A stretch of 64,000 nucleotides of DNA from Cristatella mucedo (lineage: Eukaryota > Bryozoa > Phylactolaemata > Cristatellidae). Of the stretch, positions 10,640-28,375 are shown piece by piece. The notes below the pieces were generated by a model. The model worked only from the letters and a program-made list of their open reading frames with translations. It made no database searches and was not told where the DNA came from. The stretch's first letter is position 1, and each line of letters begins with the position of its first letter. A program made the translations under genes and the position numbers. The stretch is from the NCBI GenBank assembly GCA_009760855.2, contig WPIO01000023.1, forward strand, positions 3,600,501-3,664,500. The letters are read 5' to 3'.

Positions 10640-12000
10640 AACTTCTGCAGCTACCTTGATCTGGGTTAATTAGCAGCCGTGGTGTTTCCGTATAAATAAG
10701 AGACCACCTCTCACACGGATAGTTTGTTGTATATGTATGACAAACAATGAAGATGCATCGATCGAAGATGAGAAGATGGATCGATCAAAGTAGAACATCT
10801 ATTCCGAAAATAGCAGCTAAAAAGCTAAATGTTTCACCGTGTTTTCTAAACTATTCTAGCGGTATCTTGTTACTAAAAATCCACAAAACGATGTCCAATT
10901 ATACGCCATCAACAGGAAGAGGTATATTTGTAAGGCTGCCTAATATTGCAGAGACAGGTAAGTGCTTTTAAACTAAAGCATAGGCCGGGGCTACTTCAAA
11001 TACACTCCCGGCTATACCTGATATTTACTGCCGTTTACCTACTTGGGACTTGGCAAGGAATCGAATAGCAGAGAATAAACTTGTTTGTGTGATAACCACT
11101 GCTAACACAGTTGCATGTTTGAGAAAGAAACACAAATACTGAGGAAGTTCCATCGTCTGTGAGGAAATAGCGCGTGCGATTTTACATCCTTCACACCATT
11201 AAAAATTGATAGATATAATTTCCTGGGAAGTTCAGTAAATTAGTGTATGAGATTTAGTTCTTTAGTCATCAATGCCGAACAAACGGGCTACGGCCACCAT
11301 TGCTAAAAATAACGGCTGCGGATTTTCATATCCACACTAAAATTCCGCGAAATTATAATTAGAAACCCATACAGCGCACAAATGCTGCTTCAGCTATTTG
11401 AGCGAATTAAAATTTCAAAACTGGACCCTTCCCCTTGCTCAGAGTAAAAATTTGGTACGCCCTATATCACTGGAAGTACATTCCGTGATAACGCACAAAA
11501 TGATGGTAAAACCAATATTTCTGTAATAACACCTACTAGTTTATAGAAGGCACTTGAAAGAGTATTGGCAGACGTACTACAATCTTAAATGGAAACAGCA
11601 TGCCTAAAAAGTATATTGCAATTGCGATATAGAGCTCATCACTTCGTATTCAAAACTATTTTGAATATGTAACGATATTCTCAGAATGTAGAATTGTGAA
11701 TGTTGCTTCTCTATAGGTTCTGCTCTATCTCTCGGCAGCATGTTATAAAATTGCTATAACAAAGAATCGCTTGTTGAGCACCTTGCAATCTTGCCCAGGC
11801 ATCACTATCGATCGCACAGCAATATTTTTTGTTCTTACATTGGTGGAAAATTTCAGACCTTAAATGTCAACTTTATCTGGTTAGCCAGTGAGCACTGAAG
11901 TATGCGCTACCTCGGCGATACATTCTAGGCTCGCTTCTTTTAAAAAATGTAGGGTATGCTGTCCCTCTCGCCCACGTAATAGCCCAGAATAACCAGGGCT
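10640..12000. other. Unassigned AT-rich DNA
   Basis: A 74-codon plus-strand frame (10747-10971, MKMHRSKMRRWIDQ...) has no recognisable motif. No repeats identified. Confidence 0.3.
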
Positions 12001-12962
12001 TTAATCTCTATGACAAACGGCTGCACGGCTGTACATCGATCCATCCCTCCGAGCCTTTCAGCACTTCGGATCCTCTCATCTCCATCGCGACTCGCATTGC
12101 CCACATTCGCACTTAGATAGCAGCAAGAGAGTGGAGATGAGGCTTGAGTAAAGACGACGGTTCAAACCCCCCCCGTCCCGGCCAAAGATGTGACTAATGG
12201 AGTGAGGCTGGGCTGCCCCAACTTAACATTCGCTCAAGCACCCTGTTTGCTAAAATTACACGGTGGCTCGATGGCCCATTGGCCCTTTTCGGGTGGCTAG
12301 CGGGCACTCGGGGGGAGGGGCTGCAAGGCTTACAGACTGGTTCTAGAAGCCTGCATTCGGCACAAACATTCGAGGAGGAGAATCTCCACAGAGCATCCCA
12401 TGCTTTGCTTAGGCGGAGCTGAAGGTGGGCGCGAGCGCAGCGCGAATTCGGCGGGCACGCTCCCGATCAGTTCCTGGCGGGTTCCTCCCCCCCCCAGTGC
12501 ATCCTCGAGGGAGCACTCCTACTTGTAGAGAGAGAGAGAGAGAGAGATGACTCTGAGGAGGTGAGTTCCTTTTAGACAGACGGGTCTGAGGAAGCAGCGC
12601 GACTTCAGCGTGCTACTTGAGGTAAATTCAAGTTAGGGTGCACATTTCTTTTTGTACAGGTTCCCCCGCGTTCTGCGTGGATCTTCAGACTACCCCGTGG
12701 TGAGAAAAATGAATTTGTAGAGGAGCCTACGTGGGGATAACGACTTGAGACAGCGTCAAAGCATTTGATTACGCAATAGTACATTAGCGGCAGGAAAACC
12801 GACGCACGCGCCCAATATGTCGCTGCGTCCAATGCCGCTGCCCCATTTTTAGTGGTCTGCATACCACTCGATTGGCTTGTATCCGAAAGCGAAGTGTTTT
12901 CTCACCGTGACCTGCATTTACCTGATAAGCTGCCACTGCGTTTGAAAAATGTATTGTACTTT

Positions 12963-12986
12963 GGAGGAGGAGGAGGAGGAGGAGGA
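12963..12986. repeat. (GGA)n microsatellite
   Basis: Eight GGA units; the source of a polyglycine or polyserine frame that is not a gene. Confidence 0.9.
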
Positions 12987-13358
12987 TTTCGTAGGGGAGA
13001 GACTGCGAAGAAACTGCTTCCTGGGTGTTCGAGTAGCATGACTTACCCTACGACACGCAGCTTTTAACCAGTCCTGCGTTTCGAGCAATCTCGCCTGAAC
13101 CCCAAGAATTAGACTAATAATGCGAGTCCAGAAAACCCGGACGATGTGCACGAATAGAGGCGGTGGGCGGGAAGTGCTCCGCTGTCGGCGTTTCTAAGCG
13201 TAAGCATGCTTGAGTTCGTATGAAATTAAAACTGAAAAATATCTCGTCTTCCATTTGCTTGCTTACAGGACTAGCTGCAGCGAGCAAAGCAGGTCCCGCT
13301 CGAGGAGAAGGACTCTCTCTCTCGTATGGCGCCTCAGTACGCCACCTCGGCCAGGCGC

Positions 13359-13403
13359 GAGTCAGGTCAGGTCAGGGTCAGGGCGAGGGTCAGGGCGAGC
13401 GCC
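13359..13403. repeat. TCAGG/GGTCA-rich short repeat
   Basis: Overlapping AGGTCA and GGGTCA units in one direction over 45 bp. These are nuclear-receptor half-site words, but the spacing is irregular. Confidence 0.5.
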
Positions 13404-13954
13404 TAAGCCACTAGGCCAAACCAGCGCGGCATTGGTTCACAAAAGCAAGCAGGAAAAAGGACGTTGCTCTTGCCCTCAGTCACGACGCACACAGTTTCAT
13501 AACACACAGCCACACAGAAAGACTTTTCACTCAAACAGAGCAAGGGCTGTGTTGAATAGGTAGTTGCTTAGCTTCTCTGTGAAGGTCGTCAAACTCGAGC
13601 TCAGAGAGGCTAGTAACTGAACGCACCGTCTCCAAAAAATTTGAAGCTACTGGCACAAGTAATCGACCAGAGACAGACAAGCGGTTGGCACAGCGGGAGG
13701 CCTGATGGTGAGAAAGTAATTGAGATCGCTAAGGCGGAAAAAAGACAATAGAGGGACGTAACGAGAGTGACAGAATAGTGGAAGTCGACGGGCAGAGGGT
13801 TTTATAGGCAGCCAGTGCTGATTGGTGAGCAGTAGTGCAACGTGGAAGCAGCGACTTTTACGACAGATGAGCCGCGTTGCCGAGCTTTGCAACAACTTCA
13901 AGCATCTTATTGTGCACGTAAGAATATCTCGAATGCGTTAGAAAAGTTTAGTCC

Positions 13955-14038
13955 ATGTGTCTGTGAGGGAAACTCTCCTGCGTAACGCCCACATGGTATT
14001 TATGACTTTGTGGAATTACTGACGGAGATACAAACATG
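13955..14038 (+). mobile_element. LINE family 2 terminal tail, nested
   Basis: AAACTCTCCTGCGTAACGCC, then ATTTATGACTTTGTGGAATT and ACTGACGGAGATACAAACAT; matches the tail at 56135-56235. Confidence 0.65.
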
Positions 14039-14989
14039 ACTCAGCAGACTGCGAGCACTAGGCGGAGACCCTATGAGGGCTCTCAGACTGCCTAAGCAGC
14101 CGCAGGCTCACGAGTGGTGGAGGGTGGACGACGACTCGGCAGTCCTACCCAAATCCATGCATTGGCAGCATCTGAGGGGGACATCCGTCTACCGCAAACT
14201 GCCACCAGCTGTCCGGCGGGTTCGGAACGAACAATTGCACCCCAGTTCAAAAATAACGCGTGCATGAAATATAAGGGCTGCCGAATGAGTATGAGGGGGG
14301 AAGGCTTCATCCCTCGACGCCGGCAGCCGTCTCGAGGGTGTAGACTGGGCTTGGCCGGCGTGGTTTGGAGAATCAATTGTTCGGTATTGGAGCCAGCAGG
14401 CTTGTTGCTCGGTCGCGCGAACCAACCTGCCGACAGGTCGTGGGGGTGAGCTGTCAGTGTTACGAATGTTTGAACCAGTTTGGCTGTGGTGATGAATAGA
14501 GGGCTTGAGGTGCTGGAAGGCACAGAAGGATCAAAGCACAAGTACAGTTTCGCGTCGTTTGCATGCAAGTGGAAGGCCATGCTTGTGCCTCGCGATTATA
14601 TCGGCAAGAGGGGGAGTATAATTTGTGAATCAAGTGGACCTAAAGCGGATCCGTGGGGCATATAACGTCAAAGGCCCAATGGACTATCACTTTACCTTAA
14701 CTTTTAATCAGCATTCTCCCACTGAGATGAGACGTAAACCTGTTTTTAAAAGTGCTTGTGATGCCTACGAAAGGTGGGGGGTTTCAAGAGAGATTTGGTG
14801 ATCAATGAAATCAAAAGCTGCCGAGAGATCCAGCAGAACCCGAAGAAACATTATCTACTGCATGTCCGATTGTCTTGGATCCTCTGCTATCCATTCGCAG
14901 CAGTGCTGACTCTGTTGAGTGATTTTCGGTAAAACCTGACTGAAACTTATTTGATTGGTTTGAAGTTTGGGTATGTGAGATCAGCTAGT

Positions 14990-15370
14990 CTGCCGCGGTT
15001 CACTCTAGTGTCTTTTATAGGAACTGCAGTAGGGAGACCGAGCGGAAGTTGCTCAAGTTGCTTTTGCTCTGCAGGTCATAGACTGTGGTACATTTCCACA
15101 ATTCTTACGCAACGTCTACCTACATTCTGCCGACTATGGCACATATTTTCCAGCCGTCCTAAGCTGCTACTTTCATTTTACTCACTACCTCAACTGCTCT
15201 CCTGACTCAGCTATGCTTCTCACTTTCTCTTCGTTGCTCGAGATGAAGTTGCTTATACCGAATTCGTGCCGGAAGCCGCTCAGACTTAAAGTGTTATACA
15301 AAACTCTCCTGCTTAGTTTCTCCAGGAACTCACCCATATAATCTTTGTGGAGTTATAGAGAGACAGATAT
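14990..15370 (+). mobile_element. LINE family 2 3' end, nested
   Basis: Reads a degraded RT C-terminus, then CTGACTCAGCTATGCTTCTC, GGAAGCCGCTCAGACTTAAA, ACAAAACTCTCCTGC and TTTGTGGAGTTATAGAGAGA. Confidence 0.6.
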
Positions 15371-16400
15371 ACACATACATATATATACATACAAGTTCTC
15401 CTGGTCCAGTGTACACTTCTTCATAGCCTCAGTAGCATGACAATAGTCTCTTAAAAGATGGTGGAACAGAAAAAAAGGCTAATGACAGGTTTGCTGTTCG
15501 TTATGCACAGCAGCAGTAAATCTAGGCATCATAGAAGAAAAGTAGGTATGGAATCTCGAGGGCTAGTGGTCTTTACAGACTGGGAGATGAATTGAGATCA
15601 TTGTAGCCGGGGCATATTTGAAGGTGGTTACTCAGAAAGAGCAAGGAACGGAAGTTGGAGAGTCGGGAGTTTATGTCTCTTTGGGAAGGATAGACTTAAC
15701 TGATTTTGCCAATAGCACTAACAAAAAGCTATAGTAAGAACGATTGGCCCGATCACCGCAAGGATCGCTAGGTCAGATGCATACTTGAGTTCAGTTAAGA
15801 GGATGGTTGATAGTCGACATTTGCATTTTTGGACTGAATTTGCAGCTCATGATACGGTTAATAGTCATTATGGACATTGACACTTTTGGATTGTACACGT
15901 GAGATTTGGTTGTACTATATTCTTACATAGAAGTTATACCTGGCCTAGGCTATGATGAATTGGTGCGACCTACACATATGCTCACGTGCTAATCGATTAT
16001 TTCAGTCCCTCCTGATGGTTATATGCTCTTTCAAGATTGTGCTTACAATTTCTAGCTTTCGGACCATTTAAGTAAACTATATGCTGTCTTGGCGATGGAG
16101 TAATTTTGCGTAGTCGGAGGAGCAAACTCGTTCAGTACATCGGCAAGCCTCGTGCTGCAGCATTAAACTAATAAGGAAAAGTCAAATGGAGAATTAAGCT
16201 TAAGTGGCAAGGAAGATATTCTTTGCAAACCAATTTCGTATACTTATGGAGAGAAATGCTGCAGAGAGATAGAGAAGTGCAGTAGCATGGCAATATCGCC
16301 CCACTCCGAATCTACCAACATCACTGACTGCAATGGGCTAACCTGCTTTTAGAAACTCACAAAAAACCAATCACTTTACTCCAAATATGAAGTACTCGAG

Positions 16401-16406
16401 TTTATT
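16401..16406 (-). terminator. Candidate polyA signal of TRIAP1
   Basis: TTTATT on the plus strand, so AATAAA on the minus strand, about 230 nt past the TRIAP1 stop codon. It is the first such hexamer I noticed downstream. Confidence 0.45.
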
Positions 16407-16632
16407 GTGGCAAAATGCCCGAGTTGCAACCGCTTTCCAGAGCATAGATGAGCTACGCACGCATTGCAGGCTCACCGTAGCGCCTGAAGGCAATACTACA
16501 GTGAGGAATGATATTCTGCAAGTACACAATCCTCTAGTAACACTTGGGGAGTCGACGATATAAAAACAAACCCTAGTCTTCAGCGCGGTTCAGGAATGAG
16601 AATAGAGCTACAACAAAAGTGCAGTTTAAGAG

Positions 16633-22310
<5,678 letters not shown>

Positions 22311-22319
22311 TTCTGATTC

Positions 22320-23030
22320 TTTCCTGTTCTGCTTAGGACTCCATTCTTCTAGGAATTTTACACTATCAGATTGCCTCCGTCTTGCTTCCTGCTACCTCCA
22401 CTACCAACTAGTCGTATGAAAGTTGCTTGTGTTTGGGAGGTAGGAAATAGCCCTCTGTCGCGCGCCTCCTGGTGAATTTAAGCCTTCTCGATTTTTTCCC
22501 GTGAAAAGAGGCTCTCATGGAACGTATGGTGGATTTACAGTCATGTTGTTTCCACTGCCTTTCAAAGCAATGAAGATGGTATACCCTTGACGGCGCCTAT
22601 TGAACGGTCATTTGTTCGGTCTTGCCTCAGGCATCAGGCTACATGATTGAAGCAGCAAAAGAAAGAAATAAATGTGAATAAAATAGACTAGAACTTGGCC
22701 GAGAAGTAGAACTGTTCTCAGCTTCTTCGTTCAGTATTCCACGAATCTTGAACCGCACTCTCCAGTCACGGTGACGTACGCACCCCCACGATTGAAGCAA
22801 GACTGGGACACGACAGACGGCGTAAACGCGGTTTTAACCTCTCCCATGGCCGCTACTTCCGGAGCTCAATTCTGAATAAATGATAGGGAGTCTTCTCAGT
22901 CTCCATTTCCCTGTTCAAACGCAAAACCCGTAAACAACAGCCATTTACCGGTACTCTCGCTCCGCTCCTCTAACTACGCAGTTTCGTGAGATGAAGACCG
23001 GTTGATATAAGTAGAATAGAATTGACAGCG
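22320..23030. other. Unassigned DNA upstream of TRIAP1
   Basis: No coding similarity, SINE or LINE recognised. Confidence 0.3.
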
Positions 23031-23034
23031 AAGG

Positions 23035-23430
23035 GCTCCGAGTCTTAGCCCATAGATAAGGTGCTGGCTCTTCAGGTCGTGGGTTCGAGTGCTGAAGCAA
23101 ACAATGTTTTGTTGCCTACTGAAAGCGGAGTGATAGCCGCCGAGGTCTTCTGCCGCTATTTATGTGGTTTTATTGAATTGATGACACTGCCCCTGATCGC
23201 TGTACGAGTGGGCTGCGACACTCGATATGGTAAGCAGCCGGGCCGTACTATTAGTGGTTGTTTTGCCAAGGGAGTCGGGGGACTCCGATGGGCGAGGAGA
23301 GCTGTGCTTCGCCCTGCTCCGTGTGGAGGAGGAATAAACTGGTGGTGTTGCACGTCGGCTAGCGTTCTGTGCCGTTCGCGACGATGATTCAGACTACAAT
23401 TTAAAAATGAGGCTGTTGAATCAGCTGGCC
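23035..23430 (+). mobile_element. SINE-A copy split by a GC-rich insertion
   Basis: The head (GAGTCTTAGCCCATAGATAA, B box GGGTTCGAGTGC) and body run to about 23180. The conserved end AATGAGGCTGTTGAATCAGC reappears at 23405-23427. The intervening 215 bp or so is GC-rich and not SINE-like. Confidence 0.6.
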
Positions 23431-23984
23431 TTAGTCGTTTATGTATCTACGGATGGCAGGAAAGATAGAACCACGAACGGCGCCGGAAGAAAAGGTGTCG
23501 CCATTGTATAAGAATCGTTATGCGGAATTCAAATTAAGGAAAGACGGCTAATTACCGTCCTGGAAGAGCAAGAGTACACGAGGAGGCTGAAGCTGCAGGA
23601 TCCGTTCTTCCAAATGTTAAGGACTTCAGCTGGGTGGGTCCTTTGCTTACATGCCAGAGTGGGAATTTCGGCTAACACCTGTCCTTCTGCCAGGAGCCGC
23701 ATACGATCTTTGATTGGATAACACGAAGAACATCTCACGGATATAGAGACCAATCTAGTGGCGAAATGCAACTATGTGGGCCAGGTGAAATTTTTCGGCA
23801 GCCCTCTAAAGAGTCTTTACGAGATCCGGTGAAAAAATACGATTTCAAGTGTCCACGTGGCAGCTATGCGTTTGCAGAAATGTGAAACATGGTGCATGAA
23901 TACAATTTTCTGTCACATTTGAATAGCTCCCAGCAGATCGGAAAAACAAAGCTAGTTTCTTGGGAACAGAATATTCATTAGCTA

Positions 23985-24058
23985 CCTTACGCCATTTGTA
24001 AAGTGCCTAGAAATAATTCAGTTCTGTGATGGCATACAAATGTAACATTATTATTGCT
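23985..24058 (+). mobile_element. LINE tail fragment
   Basis: TTTGTAAAGTGCCTAGAAAT, TCAGTTCTGTGATGG and ACATTATTATTG. Confidence 0.5.
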
Positions 24059-24249
24059 CCCTCCTTTTCTTGCTAAACGGGATGAGAATTGAATTGTTTG
24101 TGTTGCCAGCATGTAGTAAACAATCGATTTATCAGTCAAATCAGTAAATTGTTGCACAACGAAGTTGTCTAAGATACTAGCCTATTTCCAGTTCTCTAAA
24201 AAGAAACTTGATGCGAGTAGGGTATTTTAGTATCAATACAGTATGTGGA

Positions 24250-24580
24250 ATAATATTACAGTAATGGTAAGAGGTCGTTTACACAGCTCTCTAAGAGAAC
24301 AAATCACTATCCAGGTGCTTTATAACTCGCAGAGTCCTCCTATCTGTGCATTATATATGGTCAAACGCGACCATTTTCTTCCTCGGTGTCGCTTCAGCCA
24401 TCTATATGCTGCCGGCTCTGCTACGTTTTTTCTCACAGTGCACAGGTGAACGTGACCCAAGCAGACTCGAAACCAACCATTCGATCGTGCTTCCTTTGCA
24501 GCAAATGTGAAGTGCCTGGTAAGAGATTGAGTTATCTGAGAGCACTATATCAAATGTATTATTTATTATTGTTAACTTTA
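24250..24580. mobile_element. Two LINE tails, inverted then direct
   Basis: 24260-24345 is an inverted hairpin tail. 24345-24580 (+) ends with TTTGCAGCAAATGTGAAGTG, AGAGATTGAGTTATCTGAGA and TATTTATTATTG. Confidence 0.55.
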
Positions 24581-24594
24581 TTCTAGTTGATATT

Positions 24595-25110
24595 AAATAT
24601 TTGTTGAAAATTTGATTTCGTCCCTGTATACAACTCTACCAATCGTCTGCAGTCCAGTGGATTTGAGCCTTATCCCTCTGCAACGACTTACATATTTTTT
24701 GCCTACGGAAGAGGTTTTGTTTGCAACTCGAGAATGCACACCAGCCTCATCTAATCGCCTTCTGACAGTGCCACCGCTAACTCGCTTGCCAGACAATGTA
24801 TGCAGACTTTTAACATGAGCTTCGGAGCAAAACGGTCCTTTAATGCCTCCAACTTTAGGATGATGTTTTCTACCTATTGATAGCACTGGGGCCGACCCGA
24901 CCGTGTAGCATTTTAAGGGCTCCTGGTCTTCTCTTCTTCACTTTGCATGAAACCGTACTCTTCAGAACTGATAAAGGAGCAGCCATTTGAGCGTACGAGC
25001 GTCCAGGCATGTACAGTGCCATGATTTTATGCCTCACGAAGCTCGACAGTTTGGCGACCTTCGACGTGACTGATGGGCTTTTACTAGAGAAATAGGTAAT
25101 CTCCAATGGC
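24595..25110 (-). pseudogene. Tc1/mariner-like transposase, N-terminal relic
   Basis: The minus strand shows helix-turn-helix type blocks LSSFVRHKIMALYMPGRSYA, then VSGGTVRRRLDEAGVHSRVA and NKTSSVGKKYVSR. The frame shifts in between, and the DDE catalytic domain is missing. Dead element. Confidence 0.75.
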
Positions 25111-25307
25111 GTTCTCTTTACGATTCTGACTCACAGTTTCGGCACGGTCTGATGAGGGGGTTGTTTCTGGAGGCTCGATTCTGGCCAAAACAGCCATTTT
25201 TAAACGTGCTTTTGGCATCCAATAATTAGCAAACAGAACCAGCATCCCAGCTCCACAACTTTGGAAAACATGGTAATCGAGCAAATCGTGATTGTCCAAT
25301 ACTTGAC

Positions 25308-25309
<2 letters not shown>

Positions 25310-25360
<51 letters not shown>

Positions 25361-25380
25361 TATATACATATATATACACA
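25310..25380. repeat. (AT)n microsatellite
   Basis: About 50 bp of pure AT followed by imperfect units. Confidence 0.95.
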
Positions 25381-25449
25381 CGCAAACGTATTGACGAGGT
25401 GCATTAAACACCGTCTATTTAGTAGCCATTCACTCTCAGAGGTCCCATT

Positions 25450-26620
25450 CACTCTGCGATAATTGCATTAGAAAATTCACTTGCATTGGCACGGCCGTTC
25501 TCGTGCAATGCCCTGCAATCGACTGCAGTAGCCCGGGCCAATGCCGAATCCACTTCAATCCACTGCACAATCCATCAAATCCACCGCAAAAAATCGAAAT
25601 ACATTGCGCCGAGCTCCAGTTTTTATTGCACATTAAAGTGCACCGTGCTTATGTGCCTAACCAAGTAAAATGAAAAAAATTGTGCATCCTCGAATTGTGG
25701 CAATCGCTTGAAATGACCTGGAACACCACAGCAACCCAACATTCCATTGCAAATCATCCTCAAATCGCCATCGCGAATCTAATTGACAGTGCCTAGACTC
25801 AGTTGCACCCACAAAATTTCGCTCCATTGTGCACACATTCTCATGCAATGAATTGCAATCGACTGCAACTGCCCAGTCCAATACCGAAATCCACCTCAAT
25901 CTGCTGCAATCCACCACACAGCGACCAGAGTGTACACTAGAAACTCTAATTATGATTGCACGTGCTGCTCTACTCTTCGGCTATTATGTACTCGCATTAA
26001 CTTCACTGTAATTGCCTCGGCAATTCTGCAGCAATGCACTGCAATCGGCTGCAACTACCCGGGCCAGTAAGTCAAATGTACGGCAACCCACCGAAAAACG
26101 ACTAGAATACGTACACTAAGTTGTAATAGTGATTGCACGTTGCTCTACGTTTTTGTTATTGTGTAGTCCCACGATTTCACTACAATCACCTCGATCATTC
26201 GGCAGCAATTGACTGCAATTACCCGGGCCAATACCTCAATTTACAGCAATCTGATCCAAAATGCCATGAAATCGGTTTCGCAATGCTCCAATTCTTAATG
26301 CATGTTACCAAGGACAGTGGTTAAAGTCAGCCACATCATTTTAAGCAATTGTGCTCGTACAATCTCGGGCTCTGCATGGCAATTTACTGCAACGACTCAA
26401 AGCAGCAATCCACTACAATCCATGGCAAGTCGACACTAAATTGGCTGCACGAAGTGTAGATTCATCGCATCATCATTTCAGTCATCGGATTTCACATTTC
26501 TTGGTGCTAAAAGTGAAATCGTAGGTCTTTCAAGATATTTTGCACGTTAATTGTCAACAATGCACGACAATCGACAGCAATGGCAGGGACCGAAATCCGA
26601 GGCAAATCGAAGTGAAATCG
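25450..26620. repeat. Degenerate tandem array, period about 175 bp
   Basis: A landmark word close to GCAATCGACTGCA recurs at about 25515, 25699, 25855, 26041, 26204, 26379 and 26567, giving steps of 184, 156, 186, 163, 175 and 188. Between landmarks, shared words include ACCCGGGCCA, AATCCACC and GATTGCACGTGCTGCTCTAC (25952, again near 26130). It looks like an old, diverged minisatellite or satellite block lying between two Tc1-like relics. No coding potential. Confidence 0.7.
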
Positions 26621-27069
26621 GCTGCACCAAGCTTCAATTCTCATTCCACATCTCCATTCCAACACCTCACTGTGTGCAGACATACTTTCAACCCTTTCAA
26701 ACGATGTAAAATTTGGTGTACAGATCAATTCGAATGTGTACTATCAGCTAAAAATTTGAGCTCGGAAAAGCTTACGTCTGGTCGTTGTTAGCCTCTGAGT
26801 GGATTTCGGTAATTAATTGAACCCGGCTTTTTACACGAGCTCAATAGTTTACATAGAAAATTGACTCCATGTCGATGGCCGTGTCTACTGTTACAAACAA
26901 AAGCACCCCGGCGGCCTAGTACATCTTACTTTAAAAATGACGAAACTAAAATTTTGACTTGCTGTTGATTATCCTAATTGCAATACAAACGATTTTTCTG
27001 GGCACGAACTTGTGGGGTTATTTTTGCACTTCCTGGCTGCAGCACTAGCGTGGAGCTGCTTTTAGGTTA

Positions 27070-28065
27070 CTTGTCTGACATGGGAAAGGCAAAGGATCGA
27101 AATAGTGAAACGAAAGGCCTAATCGTCGCTTATCATAAGATGGACCTCAGCAACGTGGAAGGTGGCACGGAAGCTTGGTATAGGCGAGGGATCTGGCAGG
27201 TTTAACCTTAGTTTTTCAGGGCGGTAACCTAGACGTCTTACCGAGCTCGGCGACAAAAAGGGATGACCTGCGAAAACTGGCTGCACAGGAAAGCACAACT
27301 TCGAGCTCTCTCCAAGGCCTTAGAAGAGGCCACCGGCAAGGCTGTAAGTGTTGATATGGTTCGTAGGAGGCTTACAGAGCACGTATTCTACATAAGTTAG
27401 TAAACACAAACCATTAATTGACAAGACGACAACGAAAATGCCGTTTGCAGTGAGCCTGTGAATACGCCCACTTTACAGCTGGTGACTGGAGCCGTATTCT
27501 ACAGAACGATGAAAGTAAATTCATAGTCCACAGAAATGGCTAGTGGAAGACTTTCGTCAGTTGAAGAGAAGGGAACCACCCAAACTACCGGCAGTCTACG
27601 CTCAGGTACTGAGGTGAAAGTGTGCTTCTTTGGTCTTAAATTGGTCTTATTCACCGAATCAATGAGATTATGGACAAGTGTGTGTTCATGGACATCGTCA
27701 AAAATGCTTTCGTGCCCAGCGCCCGAGCTCCTGTGGGAGAGGACAACGTTTGGCAAATGGATAATAGTGCCAAGCATACTGCAAAGGCATCGAAGCAATT
27801 CTTCACCCATTCAGGCGTCCGTGTCCTTAGTTGGCCAAACCAATCTCAACCCTATTGAGCATCTATGGGACAGGTTGGGGCACTCACTTTAGAGTTGAGA
27901 ACAGTATCTTAATAACAGTCTTCCCCAAGCAGCTTTTTGGTCGGCTTAAGCAGCTGTGGGACTGCATTACTCCGGATATTTACCGAGTCAATGCCAAGGC
28001 AAATAGAGGAAGTTATAAAGAACCGGGTGGTCCGACTTACTGATGGGCCTACCCATCATTAACCT
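27070..28065 (+). pseudogene. Tc1/mariner-like transposase, full-length but decayed
   Basis: Plus-strand blocks in order: ETKGLIVAYHKMDLSNVEGG (HTH start), ALEEATGKAVSVDMVRRRLT, a degraded catalytic core, DNSAKHTAKASKQFFTHSGV and VLSWPNQSQPY, then a split EHLWDRLG-type end (IEHLWDRLGHSL at 27858-27892). Frameshifts and stops throughout. Confidence 0.8.
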
Positions 28066-28205
28066 TAGTTCAGATAAGAAAAAATATTAAAACGCCTCGT
28101 GCCCATGTTTTGAGTGCAGTTAGACGAAGAGTCAATCAACTGATGGGATAGCGACTTGGCGGTGGCACCTATTCATCCTCATAAATACGTTTGCGTTGCA
28201 TATGC

Positions 28206-28255
<50 letters not shown>
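28206..28255. repeat. (AT)n microsatellite
   Basis: About 48 bp of AT repeats just downstream of the Tc1-like relic. Confidence 0.95.
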
Positions 28256-28375
28256 CTGCTGAGAAATTATAACAAAAACGAAAATTTATTTTTCGCAGGT
28301 GGGCAGAAAACTGCCCCTGGCTGGAATAGTTGCCTGGCCGAGACTGCTGTGAACATGGAGGATTCGCTTTGAATT

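Larger units (their letters stand above)
12000..13560. other. GC/CpG-rich unassigned region
   Basis: Base composition changes sharply to GC-rich, with C- and G-runs, a (GA)n at about 12531-12547, (GGA)n at 12963-12986 and a TCAGG/AGGTCA cluster at 13359-13403. It could be a promoter or CpG island of an unseen gene. No coding similarity was found. Confidence 0.3.
13600..16150 (-). mobile_element. Decayed LINE (CR1/L2-like) with nested family 2 pieces
   Basis: Minus-strand blocks in the correct order: a middle region near 15450-16150; RT motif A near 14830 reading VLLDLSAAFDFIDHQISL; a degraded catalytic box HANDAKLYLCFDPSVPSSTS near 14480-14580; and the RT C-terminus KLLQSSATRLICRKS with LTNQHWLPIKPSARRL at 13647-13901. 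The usual aspartates of the YADD box are lost, so it is dead. Two plus-strand family 2 segments sit inside it, and a GC-rich stretch of unknown origin (14090-14430) interrupts it. Confidence 0.7.

Noticed and set aside
25084-25452. Frames rich in Tyr/Ile repeats
   Set aside because: They are translations of the (AT)n microsatellite.
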